Of a stretch of 64,000 nt of DNA, positions 1 through 9,409 are shown piece after piece. Below the pieces are notes generated by a model. That model was not told the origin of the DNA and made no database searches. It worked only from the letters and a program-made list of their open reading frames with translations. The DNA lies in the NCBI GenBank assembly GCA_964528595.1, contig CAZGTM010000002.1:1-64000 (forward strand), written 5' to 3'. Position 1 is the first letter of the stretch, and every line of letters begins with the position of its first letter. Position numbers and translations under genes: made by a program. The stretch comes from CAYFKJ01 sp964528595 (lineage in GTDB: Bacteria > Pseudomonadota > Alphaproteobacteria > UBA2966).

Positions 1-329
1 TCAAAACGGAATATTCCATCTACTTCGATTTCGATAGTTCGAAGTTGACGGCAAAGGGCAATGCCGCGGTTACGGCCATCGTCAGGGCTGCCACCCGCAG
101 CGCCAAAATGATATCGCTTCGGGCGCATACCGACCGCTCCGGCGGCAACCGGTACAACGCCATCCTGTCAAAGGCGCGCGCCGATGCGGTTTATGCCGCA
201 CTGCGCTCGTGGGGCGTTGAAGCTGACCGCATCAGCTTCATGGCCGTTGGCGAAGAAGAACCTGCCGTCGCGACAAACGACGGCGTAAGCGAACCGATGA
301 ACCGCCGCGTGGACGTAACACTCAAGTAG
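1..329 (+). CDS. OmpA-family C-terminal domain protein (5' end outside window)
   Basis: The reading frame is already open at the window edge (first full codon at base 3), so only the C-terminal part is present. The visible part is an OmpA-like peptidoglycan-binding domain: an FDFDSS strand at its start, then HTDRSG, the helix segment LSKARADAV, and the closing NRRVDVTL. Members anchor the outer membrane to peptidoglycan through meso-diaminopimelate, using a conserved Asp and Arg that fit the D of HTD and the R of NRRV. The N-terminal part that would show whether it is a lipoprotein or a beta-barrel lies outside the window. The downstream cell-wall genes suit an envelope role. Confidence 0.85.
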   Translation, partial: KTEYSIYFDFDSSKLTAKGNAAVTAIVRAATRSAKMISLRAHTDRSGGNRYNAILSKARADAVYAALRSWGVEADRISFMAVGEEEPAVATNDGVSEPMNRRVDVTLK

Positions 330-356
330 TCGGTCTCACACGATAGTTCCTACGTT

Positions 357-764
357 TTAGTGGACGCTCCCCTGGTCAGGGGGAGCGTCCATTTGCGTTG
401 GCCCCTCAACGGTCGGCCCGGCTTGATGATGGACCATCAGCCACTGATCATTTTCCCGTACGAAAATGTTGCTTGTAGCGAGGGCATTTCCTTGAATAAC
501 TTCGGTGCAGGTGACGACCGCAACGCCCTCATACATGTGGGCCTCTGCGCCCCGGCATTCGACCGTCGCGCCTTCGCCGTTGCTCAGGATCATTCGCCAG
601 GTTTCCAGAACAATTTCCCGCCCGACGAGAACCCGCCAACCCGGATGAATGCACAACACCGGAGATTCAACCGCCCACAACGCGGCCATGGCGTCGAAAT
701 TACCGGCGGCGAATGCGGCGTAAAACGCCTCGTTGGCAAACAACGGTCCAGTTTCATCAGTCAT
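357..764 (-). CDS. NTF2-like / SnoaL-type small protein
   Basis: This 135-residue protein has the pattern of the nuclear transport factor 2 fold: an N-terminal helix pair (FYAAFAAGNFDAMAALW), the W-x-V-x-x-G-R-E segment, and strands ending in an FVRENDQWLMVHHQAG hairpin. Many small bacterial members (DUF4440/SnoaL-like) bind or isomerise small hydrophobic ligands, but none is assigned here. It lies alone on the minus strand between an OmpA-domain gene and a YdcF-like gene. Its last codons lie inside a long GC hairpin that probably terminates transcription. The function cannot be predicted beyond the fold. Confidence 0.75.
   Translation of the reverse strand: MTDETGPLFANEAFYAAFAAGNFDAMAALWAVESPVLCIHPGWRVLVGREIVLETWRMILSNGEGATVECRGAEAHMYEGVAVVTCTEVIQGNALATSNIFVRENDQWLMVHHQAGPTVEGPTQMDAPPDQGSVH
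362..390. terminator. Hairpin at the 3' end of two converging genes
   Basis: There is a perfect 11-bp inverted repeat (362-372 with 380-390) around a 7-base loop. It lies between the ends of the OmpA-domain gene (+) and the NTF2-like gene (-), and overlaps the last codons of the latter. On the minus strand the downstream bases read CTAAAACG; no long T run follows on either strand. It is best read as a bidirectional terminator or mRNA 3'-end stabiliser. Confidence 0.5.
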
Positions 765-926
765 CGTGCACTCGTGAAATTGAGAGGAGGGCGCTCACCC
801 GAGAGAGAACTTCAGCATATCACGGCGGGTCGGTCTCACGCTTCTGTTCGATGTGAGGCTTAGCACGGGGTCGTTCGGGCCACCAGAGGCGTTGCACCTG
901 AGGGGCAATAAGGGCTATTACCCAAC

Positions 927-1736
927 ATGCTCTATCATGTGGCCTCAAAAATTTACGGAATGATCGCCGCGCCGGGAAATCTGCTGATCATTTTGGTGGT
1001 GATTGGCCTGATCCTGATGTGGACGCCGTGGCGGCGCGCTGGCCGCATTTTGGTCAGCATCGCTGCCGGGCTCTTAGTTGGAATTGCCGTTATCCCCTGG
1101 AGCGGCGTGTTGCTGACCCCATTGGAGAACCGTTTTCCACACCCACATGAACTTCCGCAAGAAGTAGCCGGTGTGATCGTCCTCGGCGGCTCCGCCAGTC
1201 TTTCGCTTAGCGTGGCTAGAAACCAACCGGTCTTGAACAACAACGCCGAACGCCTGACGAATTTTGCCGTGCTGGCGGCTCGATATGGCAGCTCAGTGCT
1301 GGTATTTACGGGAGGAAGCAGTGCTCTGATCGCCGGAACCGACCGCGAGGCCGATATTGCCATGAAAATGTTGGAAGAAATCGGGCTCGATACGTCACGA
1401 ATTATTTTTGAACGCGACTCCCGCAATACCTGGGAAAATGCGGTAAACACTTTGAAATTGGTTCCGCCGCAAACCGGGCAAAAATGGTTGCTGATTACCT
1501 CGGCTCGACACATGCCGAGGGCGATGGGTGCGTTCCGCCGGGCAGGTTGGAACGTGATGGCCTTTCCGGTGGATTATCGAACGTCAGGCAGTTTTTCCAT
1601 TCGTCCCCGTTTCAATTTTTTGGCCGGCCTCATCGGTCTGAGGGACGGATTGCACGAATGGGTCGGACTGGCGGTGTACCGCATGTTGGGCCGAAGCAAT
1701 TCTCTGTTTCCGGCGCCCGCCGGCTCGGGCGACTAA
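927..1736 (+). CDS. YdcF/ElyC/SanA family membrane protein (DUF218)
   Basis: The protein has 269 residues. Two hydrophobic helices occupy about residues 12-60. The DUF218 domain follows, beginning with VIVLGGSAS and continuing with VFTGGSS, the E-R-D-S-R-N-T-x-E-N-A motif around residue 165, and ITSARHMPRA. In E. coli ElyC and SanA act in envelope integrity and late peptidoglycan or lipid-carrier metabolism, although the reaction of most members is unknown. Three cell-wall genes follow on the same strand, which supports an envelope role. The ATG start places the first helix at the N-terminus, as expected. Confidence 0.85.
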   Translation: MLYHVASKIYGMIAAPGNLLIILVVIGLILMWTPWRRAGRILVSIAAGLLVGIAVIPWSGVLLTPLENRFPHPHELPQEVAGVIVLGGSASLSLSVARNQPVLNNNAERLTNFAVLAARYGSSVLVFTGGSSALIAGTDREADIAMKMLEEIGLDTSRIIFERDSRNTWENAVNTLKLVPPQTGQKWLLITSARHMPRAMGAFRRAGWNVMAFPVDYRTSGSFSIRPRFNFLAGLIGLRDGLHEWVGLAVYRMLGRSNSLFPAPAGSGD

Positions 1737-1821
1737 CATTTTGCGAGGTATCCCTTTTTCCGCCGCCGAAATAGTCTACCTTAGTTTGCCTGTTCCAGAT
1801 CGAAATTGCCGAGGTTCCTAG

Positions 1822-2859
1822 GTGTCATCTTCAAACAAAATTCGAACGGTTCTCGTTACTTCCGGTCTTGCGTTGACCCTTGCATTCGCCGGTTCGGCAA
1901 CTGGTCCAGCACCGAGTTATGCAGCAAATTCAACGACTTCACCCAATCCAACAATGGAATTCAAAAAATGGGTTGAAGGAGTTCGAGCGGATGCGACCAA
2001 AAGGGGGGTTGATCGGGCAATTTTCGACGAGGCGTTCAAAGGGGTCAAACCGATCCCCAGAATTATCGAGTTAGACCGCAGCCAGCCGGAATTTACCCTC
2101 ACTTTCGCTGAATACCGCGCCCGCGTCGCGCCGCTCGCCCGCATCAAGAAGGGAAGGCGCCGTTTGGCCGAAAATGCCGCGGAATTGGAGGCGGCTGCCA
2201 AAAAGTTCGGCGTTCAGGCGCGTTTTGTCGTCGCTCTGTGGGGGATTGAAACCGATTTCGGACGGGTCACCGGGGGATTTCCGGTTATTGCCGCCCTGGC
2301 GACATTAGCGTACGACGGCCGGCGCAGCGCCTATTTCCGCAAGGAATTGCTGAACGCGCTGGAAATTCTCGACCAAAAACACATTGCGCCCAAGGATATG
2401 GTGGGATCCTGGGCCGGCGCCATGGGGCAGAGCCAGTTCATGCCGTCCAGTTTTAAAGCGTACGCCGTTGACGCCGACGGTGATGGCCGGCGTGATATCT
2501 GGGGGACCAAAGCGGATGTTTTTGCGTCGGCCGCCAACTACCTTTCGAGCGTGGGCTGGCGTGATGACCAAACTTGGGGCCGGCAGGTAAAATTACCCCC
2601 TGGATTTGACCTCAGCCTGGCTAACCTGAAGGTCACCAAACGCTTGGGTGAATGGCAAAAATTAGGGGTGCGGAAGGCGGATGGCGCCAATTTGCCCCAG
2701 CGTCAGTTGAAAGCCTCATTGGTATTGCCGGTAAAGGGCAAGTCTAATCCCGCCTATTTGGTCTACGGCAATTACCGCTCGATCCTCCATTGGAACAGAT
2801 CCACCTATTTTGCGCTGACCGTCGGCTACCTGGCCGATCAGATCGGTAAAGGAGGCTAA
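1822..2859 (+). CDS. Lytic murein transglycosylase, MltB-like
   Basis: The protein has 345 residues with a GTG start and an N-terminal signal peptide (hydrophobic core LALTLAFAGSA, possible cleavage after SYA near residue 34). The rest matches the SLT_2/MltB fold. It contains the catalytic Glu in ALWGIETDFG, the YDGRRSAYFRKELL segment, and the AMGQSQFMPSSF motif that lines the glycan groove. Such enzymes cleave the MurNAc-GlcNAc bond and leave 1,6-anhydroMurNAc ends. There is no lipobox, so it is probably a soluble periplasmic form. It precedes rlpA and a D,D-carboxypeptidase gene on the same strand. Confidence 0.92.
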   Translation: MSSSNKIRTVLVTSGLALTLAFAGSATGPAPSYAANSTTSPNPTMEFKKWVEGVRADATKRGVDRAIFDEAFKGVKPIPRIIELDRSQPEFTLTFAEYRARVAPLARIKKGRRRLAENAAELEAAAKKFGVQARFVVALWGIETDFGRVTGGFPVIAALATLAYDGRRSAYFRKELLNALEILDQKHIAPKDMVGSWAGAMGQSQFMPSSFKAYAVDADGDGRRDIWGTKADVFASAANYLSSVGWRDDQTWGRQVKLPPGFDLSLANLKVTKRLGEWQKLGVRKADGANLPQRQLKASLVLPVKGKSNPAYLVYGNYRSILHWNRSTYFALTVGYLADQIGKGG

Positions 2860-2963
2860 TCCCAATCGATTGTGGCAAATTGGATTGAAATATACTAAAT
2901 GTACCTATGAATTTGATGCCCGACGCAATATCGTGGTGTTTGGGGCGCTTCGAGGGGAATTTG

Positions 2964-4004
2964 GTGAATACCCGGGCAATTTTCTTGACAGGTGACGGAT
3001 CTCGAACAGTCCGACGAACGGAGTCCCGGCTGCAATTCGGCAAACAGCTGTTCTTGGCGGCTCTATCCAGCCTGATTTTGGCGGGTTGCGCGGAAACCCA
3101 GCTTGTCGTTCACGCCGCCAAGGAAGTAATCAACCGGCAAACACCCGATAAGAAAACTGCGTCGACACCGGCCACCGATGACGCGGCCAAGGCCGCATCG
3201 AATGCCAAGGTCGGGCCAGGCGGCGTGTACAAAATCGGCAAGCCCTATCAGGTTGCGGGCGTTTGGTATCACCCCAAAGTCGAACCGAGCTACAACAGCA
3301 CCGGCATCGCCTCGTGGTACGGCAAACCGTTTCACGGCCGAAAAACGGCAAACGGTGAAATTTACGACATGAACACCCTGACGGCGGCGCACAAGACCTT
3401 GCCCCTGCCGACCAACGTCAGGGTCACCAATCTCGAAAACGGACGGTCCATCGTATTGCGGGTTAACGATCGGGGGCCCTTCGTCAATGGCAGGATCATA
3501 GACGTTTCGCGCCGCGGCGCCCATTTACTGGGTTTTCTGCGTCAGGGCACGGCCAAGGTTCGGGTGGAAATCGTCGGCGGGCCATCCAACCGGGGACGCG
3601 TCATTGCCCGCGCCAATACATCAGCGGAGGAGAGAAACGCCGTCAAAGCCGTGCCGCAGGGCAAAGTCCAGGTCGCCCAGCTGGCGCCGCCGCCCGGTGT
3701 CGAAGCAGCGCCGAAACAAGTGGTGAGAGCGGGCAAATCGGCGGGACCGGTGACGCAAACCAAGGTCGCCAAGGATCCTCTCATGTATATCCAGGCCGGC
3801 GCCTTCACGATCTACGAAAACGCCCTCAAACTCAGCGCCACCCTCGACAGCGTCGGCGAGACCAAAATTACCTCGGTCATCGTCGACGGAACGGAGTTTT
3901 TCCGCGTGCGAATTGGTCCTTTGGCGTCGGTCAATCAGGCTGATAATACGCTGGGGTTGGTGATCGACAACGGGTATACGGCGGCCCGGATCGTCATCGA
4001 GTAA
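2964..4004 (+). CDS. rlpA: RlpA septal ring lytic transglycosylase (lipoprotein with SPOR domain)
   Basis: The protein shows a lipobox (LILAGC), then a double-psi beta-barrel RlpA domain starting at GIASWYGKPFHG and containing KTANGEIYD and RVNDRGPF, and a C-terminal SPOR domain (YIQAGAF to the end). RlpA cuts denuded glycan strands at division sites, and the SPOR domain targets such strands. The start is uncertain. A frame is open from 2907, but the GTG chosen here has GAGGGG six bases upstream; a TTG at 2985 would also keep the signal peptide. It sits between an MltB-like gene and a carboxypeptidase gene. Confidence 0.92.
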   Translation: MNTRAIFLTGDGSRTVRRTESRLQFGKQLFLAALSSLILAGCAETQLVVHAAKEVINRQTPDKKTASTPATDDAAKAASNAKVGPGGVYKIGKPYQVAGVWYHPKVEPSYNSTGIASWYGKPFHGRKTANGEIYDMNTLTAAHKTLPLPTNVRVTNLENGRSIVLRVNDRGPFVNGRIIDVSRRGAHLLGFLRQGTAKVRVEIVGGPSNRGRVIARANTSAEERNAVKAVPQGKVQVAQLAPPPGVEAAPKQVVRAGKSAGPVTQTKVAKDPLMYIQAGAFTIYENALKLSATLDSVGETKITSVIVDGTEFFRVRIGPLASVNQADNTLGLVIDNGYTAARIVIE

Positions 4005-4072
4005 TGACGTTTTGTGTTCGCCGGAATATCCTCTAACCTGACATCTCTCATTTAAATCGGCCAGGAGAGTTC

Positions 4073-5221
4073 ATGTTTCGCAGAGATGTAGTTATTGCGC
4101 TGGTTTTCGCTGCGCTCTTGGTGACTTCGCTCGGCCTGCGACCGGTCCTGGCGACCGAAACGGCGGCCCGTTACGCCTTCATGATCGACGACCAAACCGG
4201 GCGGATTCTGCTCGAAAAAGACGCCGACGAGCCCATGGCGCCGGCTTCCATGTCCAAGCTGATGACGCTTTACATGCTGTTCGAGCGCCTTTCGGACGGA
4301 AGCCTCAACCTCGACGATACCTTTCCCGTCAGCGAAAAAGCCTGGCGCACGGGCGGTTCCAAAATGTTTGTCGGGGTCAATACCCGGGTCAGGATCGAGG
4401 ATTTGCTGCGGGGCATCATCGTCCAGTCGGGCAACGATGCCTGCGTGGTCGTCGCCGAGGGGTTAGCCAGCAGCGAAGACGCCTTTGCCGCCGAAATGAC
4501 AACGCGGGCGCAGGAATTGGGTCTGACCAACAGCACCTTCAGCAATGCCACGGGCTGGCCTCATCCGGATCATCGCATGAGTTCCCGCGACCTCACCAAA
4601 ATCGCGCAAATGATCATCCGCCAGTTTCCCCAGTATTACCCGCTGTTCTCCGAAAAAACCTATACCTACAACGGTATCCGCCAGGGCAACAGAAACCCGC
4701 TTCTCTATCGCTATGATGGCGCTGACGGACTGAAAACGGGGCACACGGACGAATCCGGCTACGGCCTGGTATCTTCCGCCGTACGCAAGGGCAGACGGCT
4801 CATTCTGGTGGTCAACGGGTTGGAGAGCGTCAAGCAGCGCTCCCGCGAATCAGAACGGCTGTTGGACTGGGGATTTCGCGAGTTCGGCAATTACGCCTTG
4901 TTCAAGGCGGGTGATCAGGTCCTGGATGCCGGCGTTTGGCTAGGCGCCCAGGCTTCGGTTCCGCTGGTTATCGAAAACGATTTGACGCTCACGTTGGAAA
5001 GAAAATTGCGCCGGAAGATGAAGGTCGCGGTCGAGATCGTTGAACCCGTACCGGCACCCATCAAACAGGGCCAGGAGCTGGGTACCTTGGTGATCAGCGC
5101 GCCCAGCATGGAAAGCATCACGATTCCGCTGCTGGCCGGCAAGGATGTCGGCAGGCTCGGCATGTTCGGCCGGTTGGGCGCCGCCTTCAAGTATTTGGCC
5201 TGGGGCGCGCCGGGTCAGTGA
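4073..5221 (+). CDS. D-alanyl-D-alanine carboxypeptidase (PBP5/6 type)
   Basis: This 382-residue protein has a signal peptide (residues 1 to about 26). It carries the three active-site motifs of a serine-type low-molecular-weight penicillin-binding protein: S-M-S-K near residue 63, S-G-N near 122, and K-T-G near 222. A C-terminal beta domain follows, from about residue 285, which positions these enzymes at the inner membrane surface. It removes the terminal D-Ala from peptidoglycan stem pentapeptides. A good ribosome site (CAGGAGAG) precedes the ATG. Its stop overlaps the GTG start of tmk by four bases, so the two are translationally coupled. Confidence 0.95.
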   Translation: MFRRDVVIALVFAALLVTSLGLRPVLATETAARYAFMIDDQTGRILLEKDADEPMAPASMSKLMTLYMLFERLSDGSLNLDDTFPVSEKAWRTGGSKMFVGVNTRVRIEDLLRGIIVQSGNDACVVVAEGLASSEDAFAAEMTTRAQELGLTNSTFSNATGWPHPDHRMSSRDLTKIAQMIIRQFPQYYPLFSEKTYTYNGIRQGNRNPLLYRYDGADGLKTGHTDESGYGLVSSAVRKGRRLILVVNGLESVKQRSRESERLLDWGFREFGNYALFKAGDQVLDAGVWLGAQASVPLVIENDLTLTLERKLRRKMKVAVEIVEPVPAPIKQGQELGTLVISAPSMESITIPLLAGKDVGRLGMFGRLGAAFKYLAWGAPGQ

Positions 5222-5862
5222 GCGCAGGGTCCGGAAGCGACGGGGTGTTCATCACCATCGAAGGCGGCGAGGGCACCGGAAAAAGCACGCAAATCGCAAT
5301 GTTGGCGGGGGCGTTGCGGACAGCGGGGAAGGACGTCGTCACCACGCGTGAACCTGGCGGCTCGGAGGGCGCCGAGCAAATCAGACGCCTATTGGTTGAA
5401 GGGGAGGTGGGCCGTTGGGATGCCCTCACCGAAGCCCTGCTGCATTTCGCCGCCCGGCGGGACCACGTCGAAAAGGTCATCCGGCCGGCATTGGCGGCCG
5501 ATAAGTGGGTGATCTCGGACCGTTTCGCCGATTCCACGATGGCCTATCAGGGCTATGGCCATGATTTGGGAAAAGAGGCTATTTTACGCCTGTACGAGGT
5601 CGTATTAGGCGATTTTAGGCCCGATTTAACGATTATACTCGATATGCCGGTGTCCGACGGACTGGCCAGGACGGCGGAACGTTCCGGCAACGAAGACCGC
5701 TATGAGCGAATGGACATCAGCTTCCATGAAAAGCTGCGGCGGGGTTTTCTCGATATCGCTGCCGCCGAACCGGACCGCTGTGCCGTGATCGATGCCGCTG
5801 CAAACGTTGAAACCGTTGGCCAGTCTGTGTTGCAAGTGGTTCGGGACCGCCTCGGGAGCTGA
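5218..5862 (+). CDS. tmk: Thymidylate kinase
   Basis: This 214-residue enzyme phosphorylates dTMP to dTDP. It shows the P-loop EGGEGTGKST, the DR(F/Y) motif in DRFADSTMAYQGYG, and a LID region with RSGNEDRYE. The GTG start overlaps the stop of the carboxypeptidase gene. holB begins four bases after its stop. The tmk-holB pairing is widespread in bacteria and links nucleotide supply with the clamp-loader subunit. Confidence 0.96.
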   Translation: MSAGSGSDGVFITIEGGEGTGKSTQIAMLAGALRTAGKDVVTTREPGGSEGAEQIRRLLVEGEVGRWDALTEALLHFAARRDHVEKVIRPALAADKWVISDRFADSTMAYQGYGHDLGKEAILRLYEVVLGDFRPDLTIILDMPVSDGLARTAERSGNEDRYERMDISFHEKLRRGFLDIAAAEPDRCAVIDAAANVETVGQSVLQVVRDRLGS

Positions 5863-5866
5863 CGGG

Positions 5867-6997
5867 ATGGCGGCAAGGAAACCAGCTCCCCCGGAAGAAC
5901 TCGATGACGAATTTGCGCCCTGGCGAAACGGTGAATTGGCGGGGCACGGAGAAGCTGAGCGGACGCTGCTTGGTGCCTGGAATTCCGGCCGTTTACCTCA
6001 CGCGTGGCTTATTTCAGGCCCAAAAGGCATTGGAAAGGCCACATTGGCCTACCGTTTCACCCGATTCGTGCTGTCACGGGGTGGCCCCGAATTTGACGCC
6101 TCTCAGGAGACTATGTTTGCCGACCCGGAGGCGCCGCAGGGCTTGCAGGTCGATGCCAATCATCCCGCCTGCCTGCAAATTGCGCAACGCGCCCACCCTG
6201 GGTTGCGCGTCATCGAGAAATCCTGGGACGACAAGAACAAGCGCTTGCGGGGTGAAATCGTGGTCGACGACGTGCGCGGCGCCATTCGGGTGTTTGCCAT
6301 GACAGCTGAAGCGGACAGCTGGCGCGTCGTTATCGTCGACGCGGCAGACGAAATGAACGTCAACGCCGCCAACGCGTTGCTGAAAACCCTGGAGGAACCG
6401 CCCCATAACGGTTTGCTGCTGCTGATTTCTCATAATCCCGGCAGGTTGTTGCCGACGATCCGCTCGCGCTGCCGCACCTTGGCGCTGAAGCCTCTCGAGG
6501 AGGACGACGTTCTGTCCATTATCGCCGCCCGCAATCCCGATGCTGCACCGGACGCCCTGACGACGCTTGTCCGTTTGGCGGACGGCAGTCCCGGCCGCGC
6601 ATTTGGTTTGATGGAGGAGGGGGGGCCGGCGCTCTATGAGGATCTGATCGGCATGCTGCGCGACCTGCCCGACATCGACGCCGCTGGCCTGCACAAATTG
6701 GCGGATAGATTGGCGCGGCGGGACGCCGCCGAGGCTTACGCCACCTTCATGTCGCTGCTGGGTTGGTGGCTGACGCGCATGGTCCGGCATGCCGCCATGG
6801 GCCAAAGGCCGCCGGAAATCATCGCCGGAGACGCCGATCTCGCAGCCGCCTTGACCGCCCGCCGCGGCCTTGAACATTGGATCGAGGTATGGGAAAAGAT
6901 ATCCCGCCTCGCTGCCCGGGCGGACAGCGTCTACCTTGATCGCAAACAGGTCCTGCTCAACGTCTTCTCAATGTTGGAAAAGGCGGCACGGGCTTAG
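5867..6997 (+). CDS. holB: DNA polymerase III delta' subunit
   Basis: A 376-residue AAA+ clamp-loader subunit. It has a P-loop-like GPKGIGKATL, the Walker-B-like VIVDAADEMN, and the sensor segment ANALLKTLEEPP, which is the family hallmark; SRCRTL follows. I did not see the usual four-cysteine zinc cluster near the P-loop. The same frame is open upstream to 5792, but the ATG chosen lies just after the tmk stop with a GGGAG-type ribosome site, and the upstream extension overlaps tmk. It works with the gamma/tau and delta subunits to load the beta clamp. Confidence 0.93.
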   Translation: MAARKPAPPEELDDEFAPWRNGELAGHGEAERTLLGAWNSGRLPHAWLISGPKGIGKATLAYRFTRFVLSRGGPEFDASQETMFADPEAPQGLQVDANHPACLQIAQRAHPGLRVIEKSWDDKNKRLRGEIVVDDVRGAIRVFAMTAEADSWRVVIVDAADEMNVNAANALLKTLEEPPHNGLLLLISHNPGRLLPTIRSRCRTLALKPLEEDDVLSIIAARNPDAAPDALTTLVRLADGSPGRAFGLMEEGGPALYEDLIGMLRDLPDIDAAGLHKLADRLARRDAAEAYATFMSLLGWWLTRMVRHAAMGQRPPEIIAGDADLAAALTARRGLEHWIEVWEKISRLAARADSVYLDRKQVLLNVFSMLEKAARA

Positions 6998-7057
6998 GCG
7001 CCGCTGACATTGAAATTCCGGTCCCAACGTTGGACCAAAAGAAGGCAAAAAAACTCC

Positions 7058-8611
7058 ATGGCCGACGTTAAGAAGCCCTATTACATCACGACTGCGATCA
7101 GCTACCCCAACGGCCCGCCCCACATTGGCCACGCTTACGAGTTGATCGCCACGGACGTCATCGCCCGCTTCCACAGGCTCGACGGCCGCGATGTTTATTT
7201 CCTCACGGGCACGGACGAGCACGGCATCAAGATGGAGCAGACGGCCCGCGGCGAAGGCATCACGCCGCGCGAGTTGTGCGACCGCCTGACGCCGCGCTTC
7301 CGCGAAATGGCCGAGGTTCTCAACGCCTCCAACGACGATTTCATCCGCACCACGGAAGACCGCCATTACCGGGCCTCGCAGGCCATCTGGCAGGCCATGG
7401 CCGACAATGGCGACATCTATCTCGACAGCTATGCCGGCTGGTATTCCGTCCGCGACGAGGCCTATTACGCCGAGGACGAATTGTCACCGGGCCCGGACGG
7501 CGCCAAATTGTCGCCCCAGGGCACGCCGGTGGAGTGGGTCGAGGAAGCCAGCTATTTCTTCAAGCTGTCGGAATACGCCGACAAACTTGTGGCGCACTAC
7601 GAGGCCAATCCCAAATTCATCCAACCGGAAACGAGGCGCAATGAGGTCATGAGCTTCGTCAAATCTGGCCTGCGCGATCTTTCGATCTCGCGCACCACCT
7701 TCGATTGGGGCGTGCCGGTGCCGGGGGACGCGGACCACGTGATGTACGTCTGGGTCGACGCCCTGACCAATTACATCACGGCGTTGGGCTATCCCGATGA
7801 AAATGCGGACCTTTATTCCGGTCATTGGCCGGCCGATGCGCATATCATCGGCAAGGATATCGTGCGGTTTCACACCGTCTACTGGCCGGCCTTTCTGATG
7901 TCCGCCGGCGTGCCACTGCCGCGCGAGGTGTTCGCCCACGGCTTCCTCAACGTCAAGGGCGAAAAAATGTCGAAATCGGTCGGTAACGTCGTCGATCCCT
8001 TTGATTTGGCTGAGAATTTCGGCGTCGACCAGATCCGCTACTTCTTCATGCGCGAGGTGCCGTTCGGCCAGGACGGCAGCTATTCGCCCGAAGGCATGAT
8101 CCTGCGCATAAATTCCGACCTGGCCAACGATTTCGGCAATCTGGCCCAGCGCGTGCTGTCGATGATCAATAAGAACTGCGACGCCAAGGTGCCGCAGCCC
8201 GGCGCGTTCGAAGCGGCCGACAACGACCTGCTCGGTGCCGCCGAAGCGTTGCTCGACGGCATGCGCGACGATTACGGCCGCTACGCCATTCACCGCGCCC
8301 TCGAGGCGCAATGGCGCGTGGTCTCGCAGGCCAACCGCTATGTCGACGAGCAGGCACCCTGGGCCCTCAAGAAGACCGACCCGGCGCGCATGGCGACGGT
8401 GCTGTATGTGCTGGCGGAAACCATCCGGCACCTGGCCATTCTGGCCCAGCCCGTGGTTCCCGCCGCAGCTGCGGCCATGCTGGACCAGCTTGGCGTGGCG
8501 GCGGACCGGCGCGATTTCTCGCATCTCGGAGAAGCGGCGAGGCTGACGCCTGGTACGGACCTACCCAAACCGGAACCGGCGTTCCCCCGTTACGTGGAAC
8601 CCGAGGCTTAA
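7058..8611 (+). CDS. metG: Methionyl-tRNA synthetase
   Basis: This 517-residue class I aminoacyl-tRNA synthetase has the H-I-G-H signature near residue 24 and GEKMSKS near residue 300. The connective domain around residues 125-160 lacks the paired cysteines of the zinc-binding MetG form, so it belongs to the zinc-free type common in alphaproteobacteria. There is no C-terminal tRNA-binding EMAP-like domain, and the protein ends after the anticodon-binding helices. The frame opens at 7010, but the ATG at 7058 (MADVKKPYY) matches the usual N-terminus. Confidence 0.96.
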   Translation: MADVKKPYYITTAISYPNGPPHIGHAYELIATDVIARFHRLDGRDVYFLTGTDEHGIKMEQTARGEGITPRELCDRLTPRFREMAEVLNASNDDFIRTTEDRHYRASQAIWQAMADNGDIYLDSYAGWYSVRDEAYYAEDELSPGPDGAKLSPQGTPVEWVEEASYFFKLSEYADKLVAHYEANPKFIQPETRRNEVMSFVKSGLRDLSISRTTFDWGVPVPGDADHVMYVWVDALTNYITALGYPDENADLYSGHWPADAHIIGKDIVRFHTVYWPAFLMSAGVPLPREVFAHGFLNVKGEKMSKSVGNVVDPFDLAENFGVDQIRYFFMREVPFGQDGSYSPEGMILRINSDLANDFGNLAQRVLSMINKNCDAKVPQPGAFEAADNDLLGAAEALLDGMRDDYGRYAIHRALEAQWRVVSQANRYVDEQAPWALKKTDPARMATVLYVLAETIRHLAILAQPVVPAAAAAMLDQLGVAADRRDFSHLGEAARLTPGTDLPKPEPAFPRYVEPEA

Positions 8612-8629
8612 GCGGACTAAATAGCTGTC

Positions 8630-9409
8630 ATGCTGGTTGATTCGCACTGCCACCTCGATTTCGAGGACTACGAGGGCGAACTGGATGATGTCGTCCAGCG
8701 CGCCCGGTCGCGCGGTGTCGGCACGATGCTGACGATATCCACGCACCTCGACCGCTTTCCCGGCGTCCGCGCCATCGCGGAGAGCTACGACGATATCTAT
8801 TGTTCCGTCGGCGTTCATCCCCACGAAGCGCAGCACCACACGGATGTAACGCCGGACCAATTGGTCGCCTTGGCGAACCATCCGAAGGTGGTCGGCATCG
8901 GCGAGACGGGTCTCGATTATTTCTACGAACACAGTCCGCGCGAGGCTCAGCGGCAGTGCTTCCGCGCCCATATCGAAGCCGCCCAGCGCACCGGTCTGCC
9001 GCTTATCGTGCATACCCGGGACGCCGATGACGACACGATGGGCATTTTGGCCGATGAAATGGAGCAGGGGGCCTTCACCGGCTTAATCCATTGCTTCAGC
9101 AGTAGCCAAGAACTTGCTGTAAAATCAATTGAAATTGGTTTTCATATATCGATCTCCGGAATCGCCACATTCAAGAAGGCCGGGGCCCTGCGGGAGACCA
9201 TTTCCGGCCTGCCGTTGGAGCGTATTCTGGTCGAAACCGACGCACCGTTCCTGGCGCCCATGCCCAACCGGGGCAAGCGTAACGAACCGGCCTTCGTCGC
9301 CGATACGGCAGCCTGCGTGGCCCGCGTCAAGGGTCTTACGGAAGCCGAGCTCGCCGCCGCCACGACGGAAAACTTCTTCCAGCTTTTCACCAAGGCGGAG
9401 CGTCCGTGA
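8630..9409 (+). CDS. TatD-family metal-dependent DNase/hydrolase
   Basis: This 259-residue TIM-barrel amidohydrolase carries DSHCHLDF (first metal-binding histidines), GETGLDYFY, IVHTRDADDD, IHCFSSS and ETDAPFLAP. These are the ordered metal-site motifs of TatD/YcfH. E. coli family members are 3'-5' exonucleases or D-aminoacyl-tRNA-type hydrolases. The exact substrate here is not fixed by sequence; the position after metG matches the YcfH neighbourhood. The stop overlaps the GTG start of the following MBL gene by four bases. Confidence 0.93.
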   Translation: MLVDSHCHLDFEDYEGELDDVVQRARSRGVGTMLTISTHLDRFPGVRAIAESYDDIYCSVGVHPHEAQHHTDVTPDQLVALANHPKVVGIGETGLDYFYEHSPREAQRQCFRAHIEAAQRTGLPLIVHTRDADDDTMGILADEMEQGAFTGLIHCFSSSQELAVKSIEIGFHISISGIATFKKAGALRETISGLPLERILVETDAPFLAPMPNRGKRNEPAFVADTAACVARVKGLTEAELAAATTENFFQLFTKAERP